DNA of 51,659 nucleotides from Lachnospiraceae bacterium (lineage in GTDB: Bacteria; Bacillota; Clostridia; Lachnospirales; Lachnospiraceae), in contig VSNQ01000014.1 of the NCBI GenBank assembly GCA_009774395.1, forward strand, positions 1-51,659. The letters are read 5' to 3'. Below, in pieces: positions 44,998 through 51,659 of this stretch; within the stretch, counting starts at the first letter, position 1, and every line of letters starts with the position of its first letter. The translations under genes were made by a program, and so were the position numbers. The notes below the pieces were generated by a model. That model was not told the DNA's origin, ran no database searches, and saw only the letters and a program-made list of their open reading frames with translations.

Positions 44998-46382
44998 TGG
45001 ACGTATTAAAGAAAGTACCTGTACGGGAACAGGACGCGGCAGCCAGAGCAAAAAATTTTGACGAGGTATGCCTTGGATATAATAAAGACGAAGCAATGGA
45101 AGAAGCACAACGCTGCATTAACTGTAAAAATGCAAAATGTATTAAAGGCTGTCCTGTTGCAATTAATATTCCGGCGTTTATTGAACAGGTAAAGCTTGGT
45201 AATATTGAGGAGGCTTATCAGATTATCAGTGAGTCGTCGGCGTTGCCAGCAGTCTGCGGCCGTGTATGCCCGCAGGAGAGCCAGTGCGAGGGCGAGTGTA
45301 TTCGAGGAATTAAAGGTGAGCCGATTTCTATAGGCAAGCTGGAACGGTTTGTTGCAGATTGGGCACGGGAAAATGGTATAAAGCCTAATCCGGCAAAGGA
45401 AAAGTTAGGAAAAAAAGTTGCTGTAATCGGTTCTGGGCCTGCTGGTTTGACATGTGCAGGAGATTTGGCAAGGCTGGGATATGATGTGACAATTTTCGAA
45501 GCACTTCATGAAGCTGGTGGAGTACTCGTTTATGGTATTCCAGAGTTTCGTCTTCCCAAAGAGGATGTTGTTGCAAAGGAAATAGCAAACGTCGAAGCGT
45601 TAGGTGTAAAAATCGAAAAAAATGTGATTATTGGTAAGTCCGTTACGATTGATGAACTAATGGAAGAGGAAGGCTTTGAAGCGGTCTTTATTGGTTCTGG
45701 CGCAGGACTTCCGAAATTTATGGGAATACCAGGTGAGAATGCAAACGGTGTATTTTCTGCCAATGAATATTTGACAAGAAGCAATTTAATGAAAGCATTT
45801 AACGAAGAATCCAATACACCGATTATGCGTGGGAAAAAGGTTGCGGTTGTCGGCGGCGGAAATGTGGCAATGGATGCTGCTAGAACAGCACTTCGTCTTG
45901 GGGCGGAAGTGCATATTGTATATCGCAGAAGTGAGGAGGAACTTCCAGCGCGTGTTGAGGAAGTGCATCATGCAAAGGAAGAAGGCATTATTTTTGATCT
46001 GCTGACCAATCCAGTTGAAATTTTAGAAGATGAAAATAACTGGGTACGTGGTATGCGGTGTATTAAAATGGAACTAGGAGAACCTGATTCATCTGGAAGA
46101 CGCAGACCCGTAGAAGTGCCAGGCAGCGAATTTGAAATGGAACTTGACACGGTAATTATGTCGCTTGGCACATCACCCAATCCATTGATTTCTTCGACTA
46201 CGGAAGGATTGGAAACAAATAAATGGAAATGTATTGTCGCGGACGAAGAATTTGGCAGAACCTCCAAAGAGGGCGTATTTGCAGGCGGCGACGCTGTTAC
46301 GGGTGCTGCAACCGTTATTTTAGCGATGGGAGCAGGAAAAGCAGCGGCAAAAGGAATTCATGAATATTTGTCAGGGAAATAA
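44997..46382 (+). CDS. nfnB: NfnB: glutamate synthase-like subunit of ferredoxin:NADP oxidoreductase
   Basis: A 461-residue subunit with two 4Fe-4S clusters and FAD, related to the small subunit of glutamate synthase (GltD/GltA-like). Cysteine sets are CINCKNAKCIKGCP (about 37-50) and CGRVCPQESQCEGECIRG (about 86-103). GSGPAGLTCAGDLARLGYDV (about 144-163) binds FAD and VGGGNVAMDAARTALRLGAE (about 285-304) binds NADPH. With NfnA it couples NADH and reduced ferredoxin oxidation to NADP reduction. No large glutamate synthase subunit is adjacent, so an Nfn role is favoured. Followed by a strong terminator. Confidence 0.94.
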   Translation: MDVLKKVPVREQDAAARAKNFDEVCLGYNKDEAMEEAQRCINCKNAKCIKGCPVAINIPAFIEQVKLGNIEEAYQIISESSALPAVCGRVCPQESQCEGECIRGIKGEPISIGKLERFVADWARENGIKPNPAKEKLGKKVAVIGSGPAGLTCAGDLARLGYDVTIFEALHEAGGVLVYGIPEFRLPKEDVVAKEIANVEALGVKIEKNVIIGKSVTIDELMEEEGFEAVFIGSGAGLPKFMGIPGENANGVFSANEYLTRSNLMKAFNEESNTPIMRGKKVAVVGGGNVAMDAARTALRLGAEVHIVYRRSEEELPARVEEVHHAKEEGIIFDLLTNPVEILEDENNWVRGMRCIKMELGEPDSSGRRRPVEVPGSEFEMELDTVIMSLGTSPNPLISSTTEGLETNKWKCIVADEEFGRTSKEGVFAGGDAVTGAATVILAMGAGKAAAKGIHEYLSGK

Positions 46383-46418
46383 AGAAATTTAATTGTAAAG
46401 AAATAATCGAATAATATA

Positions 46419-46463
46419 AGGCGCATAGGCAAATAGATTGTTTTTGCAGGATGCGCCTTTTTT
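46419..46463 (+). terminator. Rho-independent terminator after nfnB
   Basis: AAGGCGCAT and ATGCGCCTT form the outer stem, with GGCAA/TTGC inside, followed by TTTTTT. Confidence 0.85.
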
Positions 46464-46517
46464 ATGCACACGCCGATGCAGAGGAAATATGCAACTAAAG
46501 TGGCGCATTGGCGGTGA
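46464..46517 (+). repeat. E-type inverted element after terminator (copy 2)
   Basis: Starts ATGCACACGCCGATGC at the T-run and ends GCGCATTGGCGG; ends are inverted copies. GGAAATATGC in the middle matches the copy at 18983-19040. Confidence 0.55.
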
Positions 46518-46569
46518 CCTTCCCTGCTTGATTGTGTGTTTTTTTTAAGGAAGAAGATTATACGTAAGA

Positions 46570-46875
46570 TACATCAAAATATTAAGAAAAATAGGGCATT
46601 ATATGATTTAGTAGTGAATAAAGAATATGACTGCATTACATATAGATACGACAAAAAGAAGACTGTACTTATATATGAGTGCAGATGTTTTACTGACTAC
46701 GGATATTAAATTTTTAAAAGGTTGTCATAAAATAGATCTAAAAGTAGAAGTTAAAAATCCAGTTGAATTTGTAATGGAGGTATTTGGTTATGATGAATCA
46801 AACAATGAAAATAGTAAAGATCAGATTAGGCGGTTAGGAACAATGTTATTGAAGAATATCTTATAAGTCGTGCAA
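46570..46875 (+). pseudogene. Degenerate small gene
   Basis: Two overlapping frames each look protein-like for part of the way: NRALYDLVVNKEYDCITYRY then a stop near 46706, and KIDLKVEVKNPVEFVMEVFG to a stop at 46866, with NVIEEYLISRAKEN in a third frame ending at 46888. This pattern suggests one frameshifted gene rather than several. No family recognised. A complete 79-codon frame (46627-46866) exists but has no ribosome site. Confidence 0.35.
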
Positions 46876-46895
46876 AGGAAAATTAGGAGGTACAC

Positions 46896-47504
46896 ATGGC
46901 AAATATATATTATATTGGTGGTTCACCTTGCAGCGGAAAAAGTACAGTTACAGAAATACTTGCAGCAAAATATCATTTATTTTATTTTAAAGTGGATGAT
47001 TTTATCGACAAATACCTTAAAATGGGAGCATCAAAAGGATATGAAATTTGTAAGAAACAAGATAGCTTGCGTGCAGATGAAATATGGATGAGAGAACCTG
47101 CGCTGCAATGCCAAGAGGAACTTTTGTATTATAAAGAAACATTTGCGTTTGTATTAGAGGATTTAATGCAGATAAAAGAGAAAGATATTATTACAGAGGG
47201 TGCCGCATATTTGCCGGAATTGATGAGAAAACTCAATATTTCTAATAATCGATATATCTCTATTACGCCCACAAGAGATTTTCAAATTTCACATTATAAG
47301 AAAAGAGAGTGGATTTCATTTGTATTAGAGGGATGCAGCGACAAAGAGAAAGCATTTTCTAACTGGATGGAAAGGGATATTTTATTTGCAAAAGAAGTGC
47401 AGAAACAGTGCATAAAAGAAAATTATGTTTCGATTATAAACGATGGGAGCATTGAAGTTGACGAATATGTGCATAGAATTGCTGCGCATTTTGGGTTATA
47501 CTAA
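46896..47504 (+). CDS. P-loop small-molecule kinase-like protein
   Basis: A 202-residue AAA/zeta-toxin-like or adenylate-kinase-like protein with the P-loop GGSPCSGKST (about 8-17). It has DDFIDKYL (about 37-44), often seen in kinases that act on small molecules or antibiotics, and later the pattern of a lid region with Arg residues. AGGAGG lies directly before the ATG. The substrate is not readable. Its stop codon TAA (47502-47504) is also the left target duplication of the A2 element, so the element probably inserted at the stop codon. Confidence 0.75.
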   Translation: MANIYYIGGSPCSGKSTVTEILAAKYHLFYFKVDDFIDKYLKMGASKGYEICKKQDSLRADEIWMREPALQCQEELLYYKETFAFVLEDLMQIKEKDIITEGAAYLPELMRKLNISNNRYISITPTRDFQISHYKKREWISFVLEGCSDKEKAFSNWMERDILFAKEVQKQCIKENYVSIINDGSIEVDEYVHRIAAHFGLY

Positions 47505-47660
47505 GGAACTATAGAAAAATAAGTGACACATCTTGCTTGTCTATTTCTCCAATCTTGCAGGAGAAAAAGCCTCGCCGTAGCCCGCTACGCCTACGTTTTT
47601 TCTCCTACAATTTTGAAGAAATATCCTGCGCAATCTGAGCATTTATTTTCCTATAGTTCC
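47505..47660. mobile_element. A-class element, 156 bp (A2)
   Basis: Ends GGAACTATAGAAAAATAAGTG and ATTTATTTTCCTATAGTTCC, flanked by TAA on both sides. The interior (read on the - strand) is nearly the same as A1 at 24517-24672, with apex CGTAGCGGGCTACG. The left TAA is the stop codon of the preceding gene. Confidence 0.85.
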
Positions 47661-47663
47661 TAA

Positions 47664-47819
47664 GGAACAGTAGAAAAATAAGTGACACATCTAGCTTGTC
47701 TATTTCACCAATCTTGCAGGAGAAAAAGCCTCGCCGTAGCCCGCTACGCCTACGTTTTTTCTCCTACAATCTTGAAGAAATATCCTGCGCAATCTGAGCA
47801 CTTATTTTCCTACAGTTCC
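47664..47819. mobile_element. A-class element, 156 bp (A3)
   Basis: Tandem neighbour of A2 with a single TAA between them and another TAA at the right. Ends GGAACAGTAGAAAAATAAGTG and CACTTATTTTCCTACAGTTCC. The interior differs from A2 at only a few bases, which suggests recent duplication. A lone left end (GGAACTGTTAATAAAG) follows at 47823. Confidence 0.85.
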
Positions 47820-47857
47820 TAAGGAACTGTTAATAAAGATCTAAAAAGAGTTGGAAA

Positions 47858-48337
47858 ATGAATATAACACTGATAACTGTAGGGAAAATAAAAGAAAAAT
47901 ATTATCGTGACGCAATCGCAGAGTATAGTAAACGGCTTTCAAGATATTGTAAACTTGAAATCGTGGAAACTGCGGATGAGAAAACACCAGATAATGCTTC
48001 TCAACTGCAATCACAGCAAATTAAGCAGAAGGAAGCCGAAAGAATATTGAAATATATCCATGAGGATGCATATTGTATTGCACTTGCGATTGACGGAAAA
48101 AAATTCAATTCAGAAGACTTTGCTGCGCATATTGAAAAACTTGGTGTTGCTGGAAAAAGCAGCCTTGTTTTTGTGATTGGCGGATCTTTAGGGCTGCATG
48201 AAAGTGTATTCCAAAGGGCAGATGAGAAAATTAGTTTTTCGGATATGACATTTCCACATCAATTAATGCGTGTCATTTTTTTGGAACAGATTTACCGTAG
48301 TTATCGAATTATGCATGGAGAACCATACCATAAGTAA
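47858..48337 (+). CDS. rlmH: 23S rRNA (pseudouridine1915-N3)-methyltransferase
   Basis: A 159-residue SPOUT methyltransferase that modifies 23S rRNA helix 69. The conserved SAM-binding region VFVIGGSLGLHESVFQRAD (about 103-121) and the C-terminal HQLMRVIFLEQIYRSYRI (about 131-148) ending GEPYHK are diagnostic; the length is typical. Its stop codon TAA is followed at once by GGAACTGTC, the end sequence of an A-class element. Confidence 0.96.
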   Translation: MNITLITVGKIKEKYYRDAIAEYSKRLSRYCKLEIVETADEKTPDNASQLQSQQIKQKEAERILKYIHEDAYCIALAIDGKKFNSEDFAAHIEKLGVAGKSSLVFVIGGSLGLHESVFQRADEKISFSDMTFPHQLMRVIFLEQIYRSYRIMHGEPYHK

Positions 48338-48375
48338 GGAACTGTCACGAAATAGCAGAGGGATGGGAGAAGATA

Positions 48376-49119
48376 ATGAAATTAGCAACTTATAATATCT
48401 GGAATAGTTCAGCGGGAATGCCGCTTCGATTTACACAGATAGTTAACGAAATCGTGAATTTGGATGCAGATATTATTTGCCTGCAGGAAGTTACGGATAT
48501 CCCAATTTATAATGCGCTTGTATTGCAATGTAAGTATCCATATTTTTGCTATTATCCACAGGCAGGGCTTTCTGTTTTGAGCAAACTGCCAATTGAAGAA
48601 AGCTGTGAACTGCCATATGCATTGGTGGTCAGAGTTACCGAAAACCATAAAAATTTTGCGCTGATAAATATCCATTTACCGTGGGACAGTATTATAAAAC
48701 AGGAAAACGCAATTGTAGAAATTGTTGAAAAAATAAAGCAGTTGCGAGCGGATTATATGTTTATTTTAGGAGATTTTAATAATTCAGAAAATTCATCAGT
48801 TTATCGTTTCCTAAAAAATGAACAGTCGCTTCAAGGCTGCGAAACTTATTTTTTGGATTTGGCTGAAGCATTTGCGGAGATAACGGAAACGGAAATTATT
48901 CCAACCTTAAATTTTAGAGAGAATCCAAGATGGGGAGTATATCAGAAAGCAAACACCATTGAAGTGAGTCGAAGATTTGATTATATTATGTTGAAGAATC
49001 CGTATCCAGAGGATTTTCCCATATTAAAGGAATATGGGATATTTGGCAGAGAGATTTCACAGGAAACAGGACTTGCAGCAAGCGATCATTATGGAGTATA
49101 TGCTGTGTTGGAATTTTGA
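48376..49119 (+). CDS. Endonuclease/exonuclease/phosphatase-family protein
   Basis: A 247-residue EEP-fold hydrolase. IWNSS near the N-terminus, DIICLQEVTDIPIYN (about 35-49), INIHLPWDS (about 98-106), ILGDFNNSENS (about 134-144) and SDHYGVYAV (about 238-246) match the metal-binding and catalytic residues of the family in order. Substrate (nucleic acid, inositol phosphate or lipid) not readable. No signal peptide, so cytosolic. GGGAG precedes the start. Confidence 0.88.
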   Translation: MKLATYNIWNSSAGMPLRFTQIVNEIVNLDADIICLQEVTDIPIYNALVLQCKYPYFCYYPQAGLSVLSKLPIEESCELPYALVVRVTENHKNFALINIHLPWDSIIKQENAIVEIVEKIKQLRADYMFILGDFNNSENSSVYRFLKNEQSLQGCETYFLDLAEAFAEITETEIIPTLNFRENPRWGVYQKANTIEVSRRFDYIMLKNPYPEDFPILKEYGIFGREISQETGLAASDHYGVYAVLEF

Positions 49120-49234
49120 AAGAGGAATATTAAAATATCAATAATCGCAAAGGAATCCCTTTTCGGTATATGTTGTGTTGGGATTTTGAAAGAAAAATTT
49201 CAGTAAAATATAAGATAGTTTAGGAGGAGGCAGA

Positions 49235-50191
49235 ATGCGGTTTGCAATTGTTTCTGATATACATGGAAATTTGCCGGCACTAAATGCAGTAATAGAAGAT
49301 GCAGAAAAAAATAATATTAATTGCTATATTTTTGTTGGTGATTATTGTCTTAGTAATCCATATCCGGATGAAGTTATCTCCCGAATTAGAAATTTAGATA
49401 AAAAATATATTATACGAGGAAATGAAGAAAAATATTTAGAAAATCTTATTGGTAAAGACCAAAGTACATGGACGGATGGTCAAATGCAGATATCTTATTA
49501 TTGCTATCAAAAGATAAAACATGATAATCTAAATTATTTATTGTCTATGCCAGAACAGAGGAAACTTGTTATTTCTGATACTACATTGCATATGGCGCAT
49601 TCATCAGAAGAATTTATTTCAGACTGTGAGCACAGAGAATGGTCAACAGCAAAAGTCGCTAAAAGATATAAAGATAGAAGGATAACGCAGGCAGCTTTCA
49701 GCGCAGATATACATACATATTTGAATGAAAATAAACAGTTTAACAGGTTGCTGGACAAGCTGGATAATGGTGTCTATATTTTTGGGCATACACATATTCA
49801 ATGGAACTATCGATCAAATGATGGGAAAAAACTATTGATTAATCCTGGTTCCTGCGGACTGCCTTTGGACTGTGTGGACGCAGGTATGCCTTATACGATA
49901 CTTGACATATTAAATACAGATAATATTGTTGTAGAAGAAAGACGTGTTCCATTTCCTTTGGAGGAATACATTAGCATATTTCGGCAAAGCGAACAATTTT
50001 CTAAAGTAAATGTTTGGAGTAGAATAATCCTAAAAGAACTAAAAACAAAAAGAGAATATTTGTTTTATTTTCTGCAATTTGCGGAAGAGTATGCTATGCA
50101 AATAGGAGATAAACAACGACCATTTTCCATTTCTACATGGGAAAAAGCATATGAATTGTGGGAAGTGACTAAAGAAAAGGGAGAAGGCTGA
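49235..50191 (+). CDS. Metallophosphoesterase
   Basis: A 318-residue calcineurin-like phosphoesterase. The dinuclear-metal motifs are SDIHGN (about 8-13), GDYCLSNPYPDEV (about 35-47, with the GD motif), IRGNEE (about 60-65, GN motif) and FGHTHIQW (about 185-192), with NPGSCGLP shortly after. The family acts on phosphodiesters or phosphomonoesters of many kinds. TAGGAGGAGG precedes the start. The C-terminal 90 residues are helical and not recognised. Substrate unknown. Confidence 0.88.
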   Translation: MRFAIVSDIHGNLPALNAVIEDAEKNNINCYIFVGDYCLSNPYPDEVISRIRNLDKKYIIRGNEEKYLENLIGKDQSTWTDGQMQISYYCYQKIKHDNLNYLLSMPEQRKLVISDTTLHMAHSSEEFISDCEHREWSTAKVAKRYKDRRITQAAFSADIHTYLNENKQFNRLLDKLDNGVYIFGHTHIQWNYRSNDGKKLLINPGSCGLPLDCVDAGMPYTILDILNTDNIVVEERRVPFPLEEYISIFRQSEQFSKVNVWSRIILKELKTKREYLFYFLQFAEEYAMQIGDKQRPFSISTWEKAYELWEVTKEKGEG

Positions 50192-50295
50192 AAAAGGCAC
50201 AGGAATGGGAAGATTCCCATACTGTTGATGAAGATGTTGCACATGCTTTAGCAGCAATCAATAACATAAAGATAAAAAAACAAAAAGGAAAGGAA

Positions 50296-51237
50296 ATGAA
50301 GAGATTGGTAAAGAATGAGGATAAAGCAGTAGAGGTTGAACAGCAGGGTGAAGATAAAGTAATGAAGCGCACAATAAAAGATAGTGTTTTTACAAATTTA
50401 TTTCAGGACAAGAAGTATCTGATACAATTGTATAGAGCATTACATCCAGAAGATATATCTGTTACGGAAGATGACCTGACAGATATCACCATTAAAAATA
50501 TTCTGACAGACGGCATCTATAATGATTTGGGATTCTCTGTCGGTGATAAATTTATTATAATGGTGGAATGCCAGTCAACGTGGACGATGAATATTATAAT
50601 CAGGGTGTTAATGTATCTGGTGCAGTCCTGGATTGAATACCTTGAGCGTACCAGCCAGAACTTGTACAAAAGTAAAAAGGTAAAAATGCCCGTCCCAGAG
50701 CTGTATGTCATATATACAGGCGAGAGAAAAACAAAACCAAGGCAGATATCATTATCCAAAGAATTTTTTGATGGAAAGAAATGCTGTATTGATGTAAAGG
50801 TAAAAATGATATATGATAGTAAAAAGGGCAATATTATTAATCAGTATATAACATTCACAAAAGTATGTGATGAACAGGTAGCTTTGCATGGCAGAACCAG
50901 AGAAGCCATTTTCGAAACAATTCGTATCTGTAAGGATAAAAATGTGCTGAAAGAATATCTGGAGAACAGGGAAAGGGAGGTTGTTGATATTATGATGGCA
51001 TTATATGATGAAGAGGAGATTATGCGTTCCTATGTTAGAAGCGAAGTACAGGAGGCAGTACAGGTGGCAGTACAAGAGGCAGTACAGGTGGCAAGACAGG
51101 AAGAGAGAAAAGAAGCATACATTGAGATGGCTAGAGAAATGATAAGGGATAATGAACCCGTAGAGAGAATTATGAAATACTCTAAGTTGTCAAAAGAAAC
51201 TATATTGGAGTTGAAAAAGCAGGAAGATTTAAAATAG
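50296..51237 (+). CDS. Rpn/PDDEXK-type transposase-like protein
   Basis: A 313-residue protein of the PD-(D/E)XK nuclease family labelled transposase (Rpn/YhgA-like). NDLGFSVGDKFIIMVECQST (about 75-94) carries the Asp and Glu-x-Gln of the nuclease core. The C-terminus has EVQEAVQVAVQEAVQVARQ (12-bp tandem repeats) forming a helix. The start is uncertain: AAGGAAAGGAA lies just before 50296, but the frame remains open and protein-like (EWEDSHTVDEDVAHALAAIN) back to 50173 without an ATG, so the N-terminus may be eroded. These genes are widespread in Clostridia and often occur in several copies. Confidence 0.72.
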   Translation: MKRLVKNEDKAVEVEQQGEDKVMKRTIKDSVFTNLFQDKKYLIQLYRALHPEDISVTEDDLTDITIKNILTDGIYNDLGFSVGDKFIIMVECQSTWTMNIIIRVLMYLVQSWIEYLERTSQNLYKSKKVKMPVPELYVIYTGERKTKPRQISLSKEFFDGKKCCIDVKVKMIYDSKKGNIINQYITFTKVCDEQVALHGRTREAIFETIRICKDKNVLKEYLENREREVVDIMMALYDEEEIMRSYVRSEVQEAVQVAVQEAVQVARQEERKEAYIEMAREMIRDNEPVERIMKYSKLSKETILELKKQEDLK

Positions 51238-51659
51238 GTGTAAGTTCTGAACAGAAAATATCAAAATGGATTTAGCCATGAGGAAATATTCAAGGCTTGG
51301 CTGGTACAGAAGATGTGGAATGAATGTAGTGATTTTCATAATCAGTAAAGATTTGCTTGAAAATAGGATAAAAGACAGAGCAGGACTGCTCAATCCCCCC
51401 ATCCTATTACTTAGTAAAAGTTGGAATATATACTACATAACGCCAGAATTTATCGTATTGCGCTGGTTAAAAGTATATGGCTGGCGTTATGTAGTCAGGT
51501 TAATCGGAAAATTTAACTGTTAAGCAGTATAAGTTGTAGAGCTGTATACGAAACCCTTAGGTAAGTTTTAATAGGTGGGGCGGGTAGTGTAAAATAGTTT
51601 GTGTCTTTGGGAAAAAATACCTCTTTTTTGGTAAGAATCAAGATATGACAGTTCTTATC
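51238..51659. other. Repeat-bearing gap at window end, possible insertion-sequence edge
   Basis: An 85-codon open frame (51266-51523) exists but overlaps a strong inverted repeat and lacks a ribosome site, so it is not called as a gene. ACTACATAACGCCAG (51432-51446) and CTGGCGTTATGTAGT (51481-51495) are perfect inverted copies. From about 51575 the sequence (GGGTAGTGTAAAATAG then TTTGTGTC) looks like the left end of an IS256-type element whose body is outside the window. Confidence 0.35.

Noticed and set aside
44997..46382. Glutamate synthase small subunit
   Set aside because: The protein resembles GltD, but it is translationally coupled to an NfnA-type 2Fe-2S/FAD subunit and no large GltB-type subunit is present, so NfnB fits better.
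51266..51523. 85-codon open frame as a gene
   Set aside because: No ribosome site, it spans a perfect inverted repeat, and its sequence matches no family.

Overview
The window reads as a chromosomal segment of a low-GC, Gram-positive, anaerobic Clostridia-type bacterium, most likely of the Lachnospiraceae type. The grounds are the class B sortase with BspA-like leucine-rich surface proteins, the NfnAB pair, formate-tetrahydrofolate ligase, strong Shine-Dalgarno sites (AGGAGG), TTGAAA/TATAAT promoters, and many small non-autonomous inverted-repeat elements between genes. The species is inferred, not shown. No rRNA, tRNA or CRISPR array was recognised.

Layout. 1-11.5 kb is a surface locus on the + strand: sortase B, a 1892-residue LRR protein with a C-terminal TPATG sorting signal, two more secreted or membrane-tethered LRR proteins and an SH3-type secreted protein. 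11.5-14.6 kb holds two abutting genes, a RecQ helicase fused to a phosphoribosyltransferase domain and a DprA/Smf-like protein; this is the best candidate for an under-described (probably anti-mobile-element) system. 14.7-18.9 kb is a 1386-residue secreted Ig-like protein without an anchor. 19.4-22.7 kb has a small coiled-coil gene, a LacI-type regulator and a divergent fucose/arabinose-isomerase-like gene. 23.0-33.98 kb is mixed core and accessory material: a sensorless chemotaxis-type protein, M18 aminopeptidase, a tnpB remnant, a flavodoxin-fold reductase, an orphan HipA-like kinase, threonine synthase, deoC and an aminopeptidase P. 34.0-35.6 kb is a decayed ATPase plus HNH pair resembling a Septu (PtuAB) defence locus with internal deletions in both genes. 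35.7-46.4 kb has an XRE membrane regulator, FtsK/SpoIIIE, Fhs, a zinc-ribbon/TPR/CHB_HEX_C membrane protein and NfnAB. 46.6-51.7 kb has a P-loop kinase, RlmH, an EEP hydrolase, a metallophosphoesterase and an Rpn/PDDEXK-type protein.

The most unusual feature at the whole-window scale is the set of intergenic elements. Three classes with different terminal inverted repeats and target duplications (class A: GGAACTGT ends, TWA duplication, 156 bp; class B: TATAATCC ends, CTAG, 159 bp; class C: AGCGTGTT ends, CTAG, 158 bp) carry a related internal hairpin with apex CRTAG-CGGG-CTAYG. Its stem shows compensatory changes, and the interiors of classes A and B are alignable although their ends are not. 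At least four further inverted-repeat types (D, E, F, H) and one lone inverted repeat (G) occupy other gaps. Several lie at stop codons, next to terminators or in 5' leaders, so they probably act as transcript ends or leader structures as well as mobile sequences.

Functional links: NfnAB and Fhs fit ferredoxin-linked redox balance and one-carbon metabolism of an anaerobe. The sortase probably anchors the adjacent TPATG protein. The RecQ-PRTase/DprA pair, the HipA-like kinase, the Septu-like remnant and the Rpn-like protein suggest repeated acquisition and loss of conflict genes around a core of housekeeping genes.
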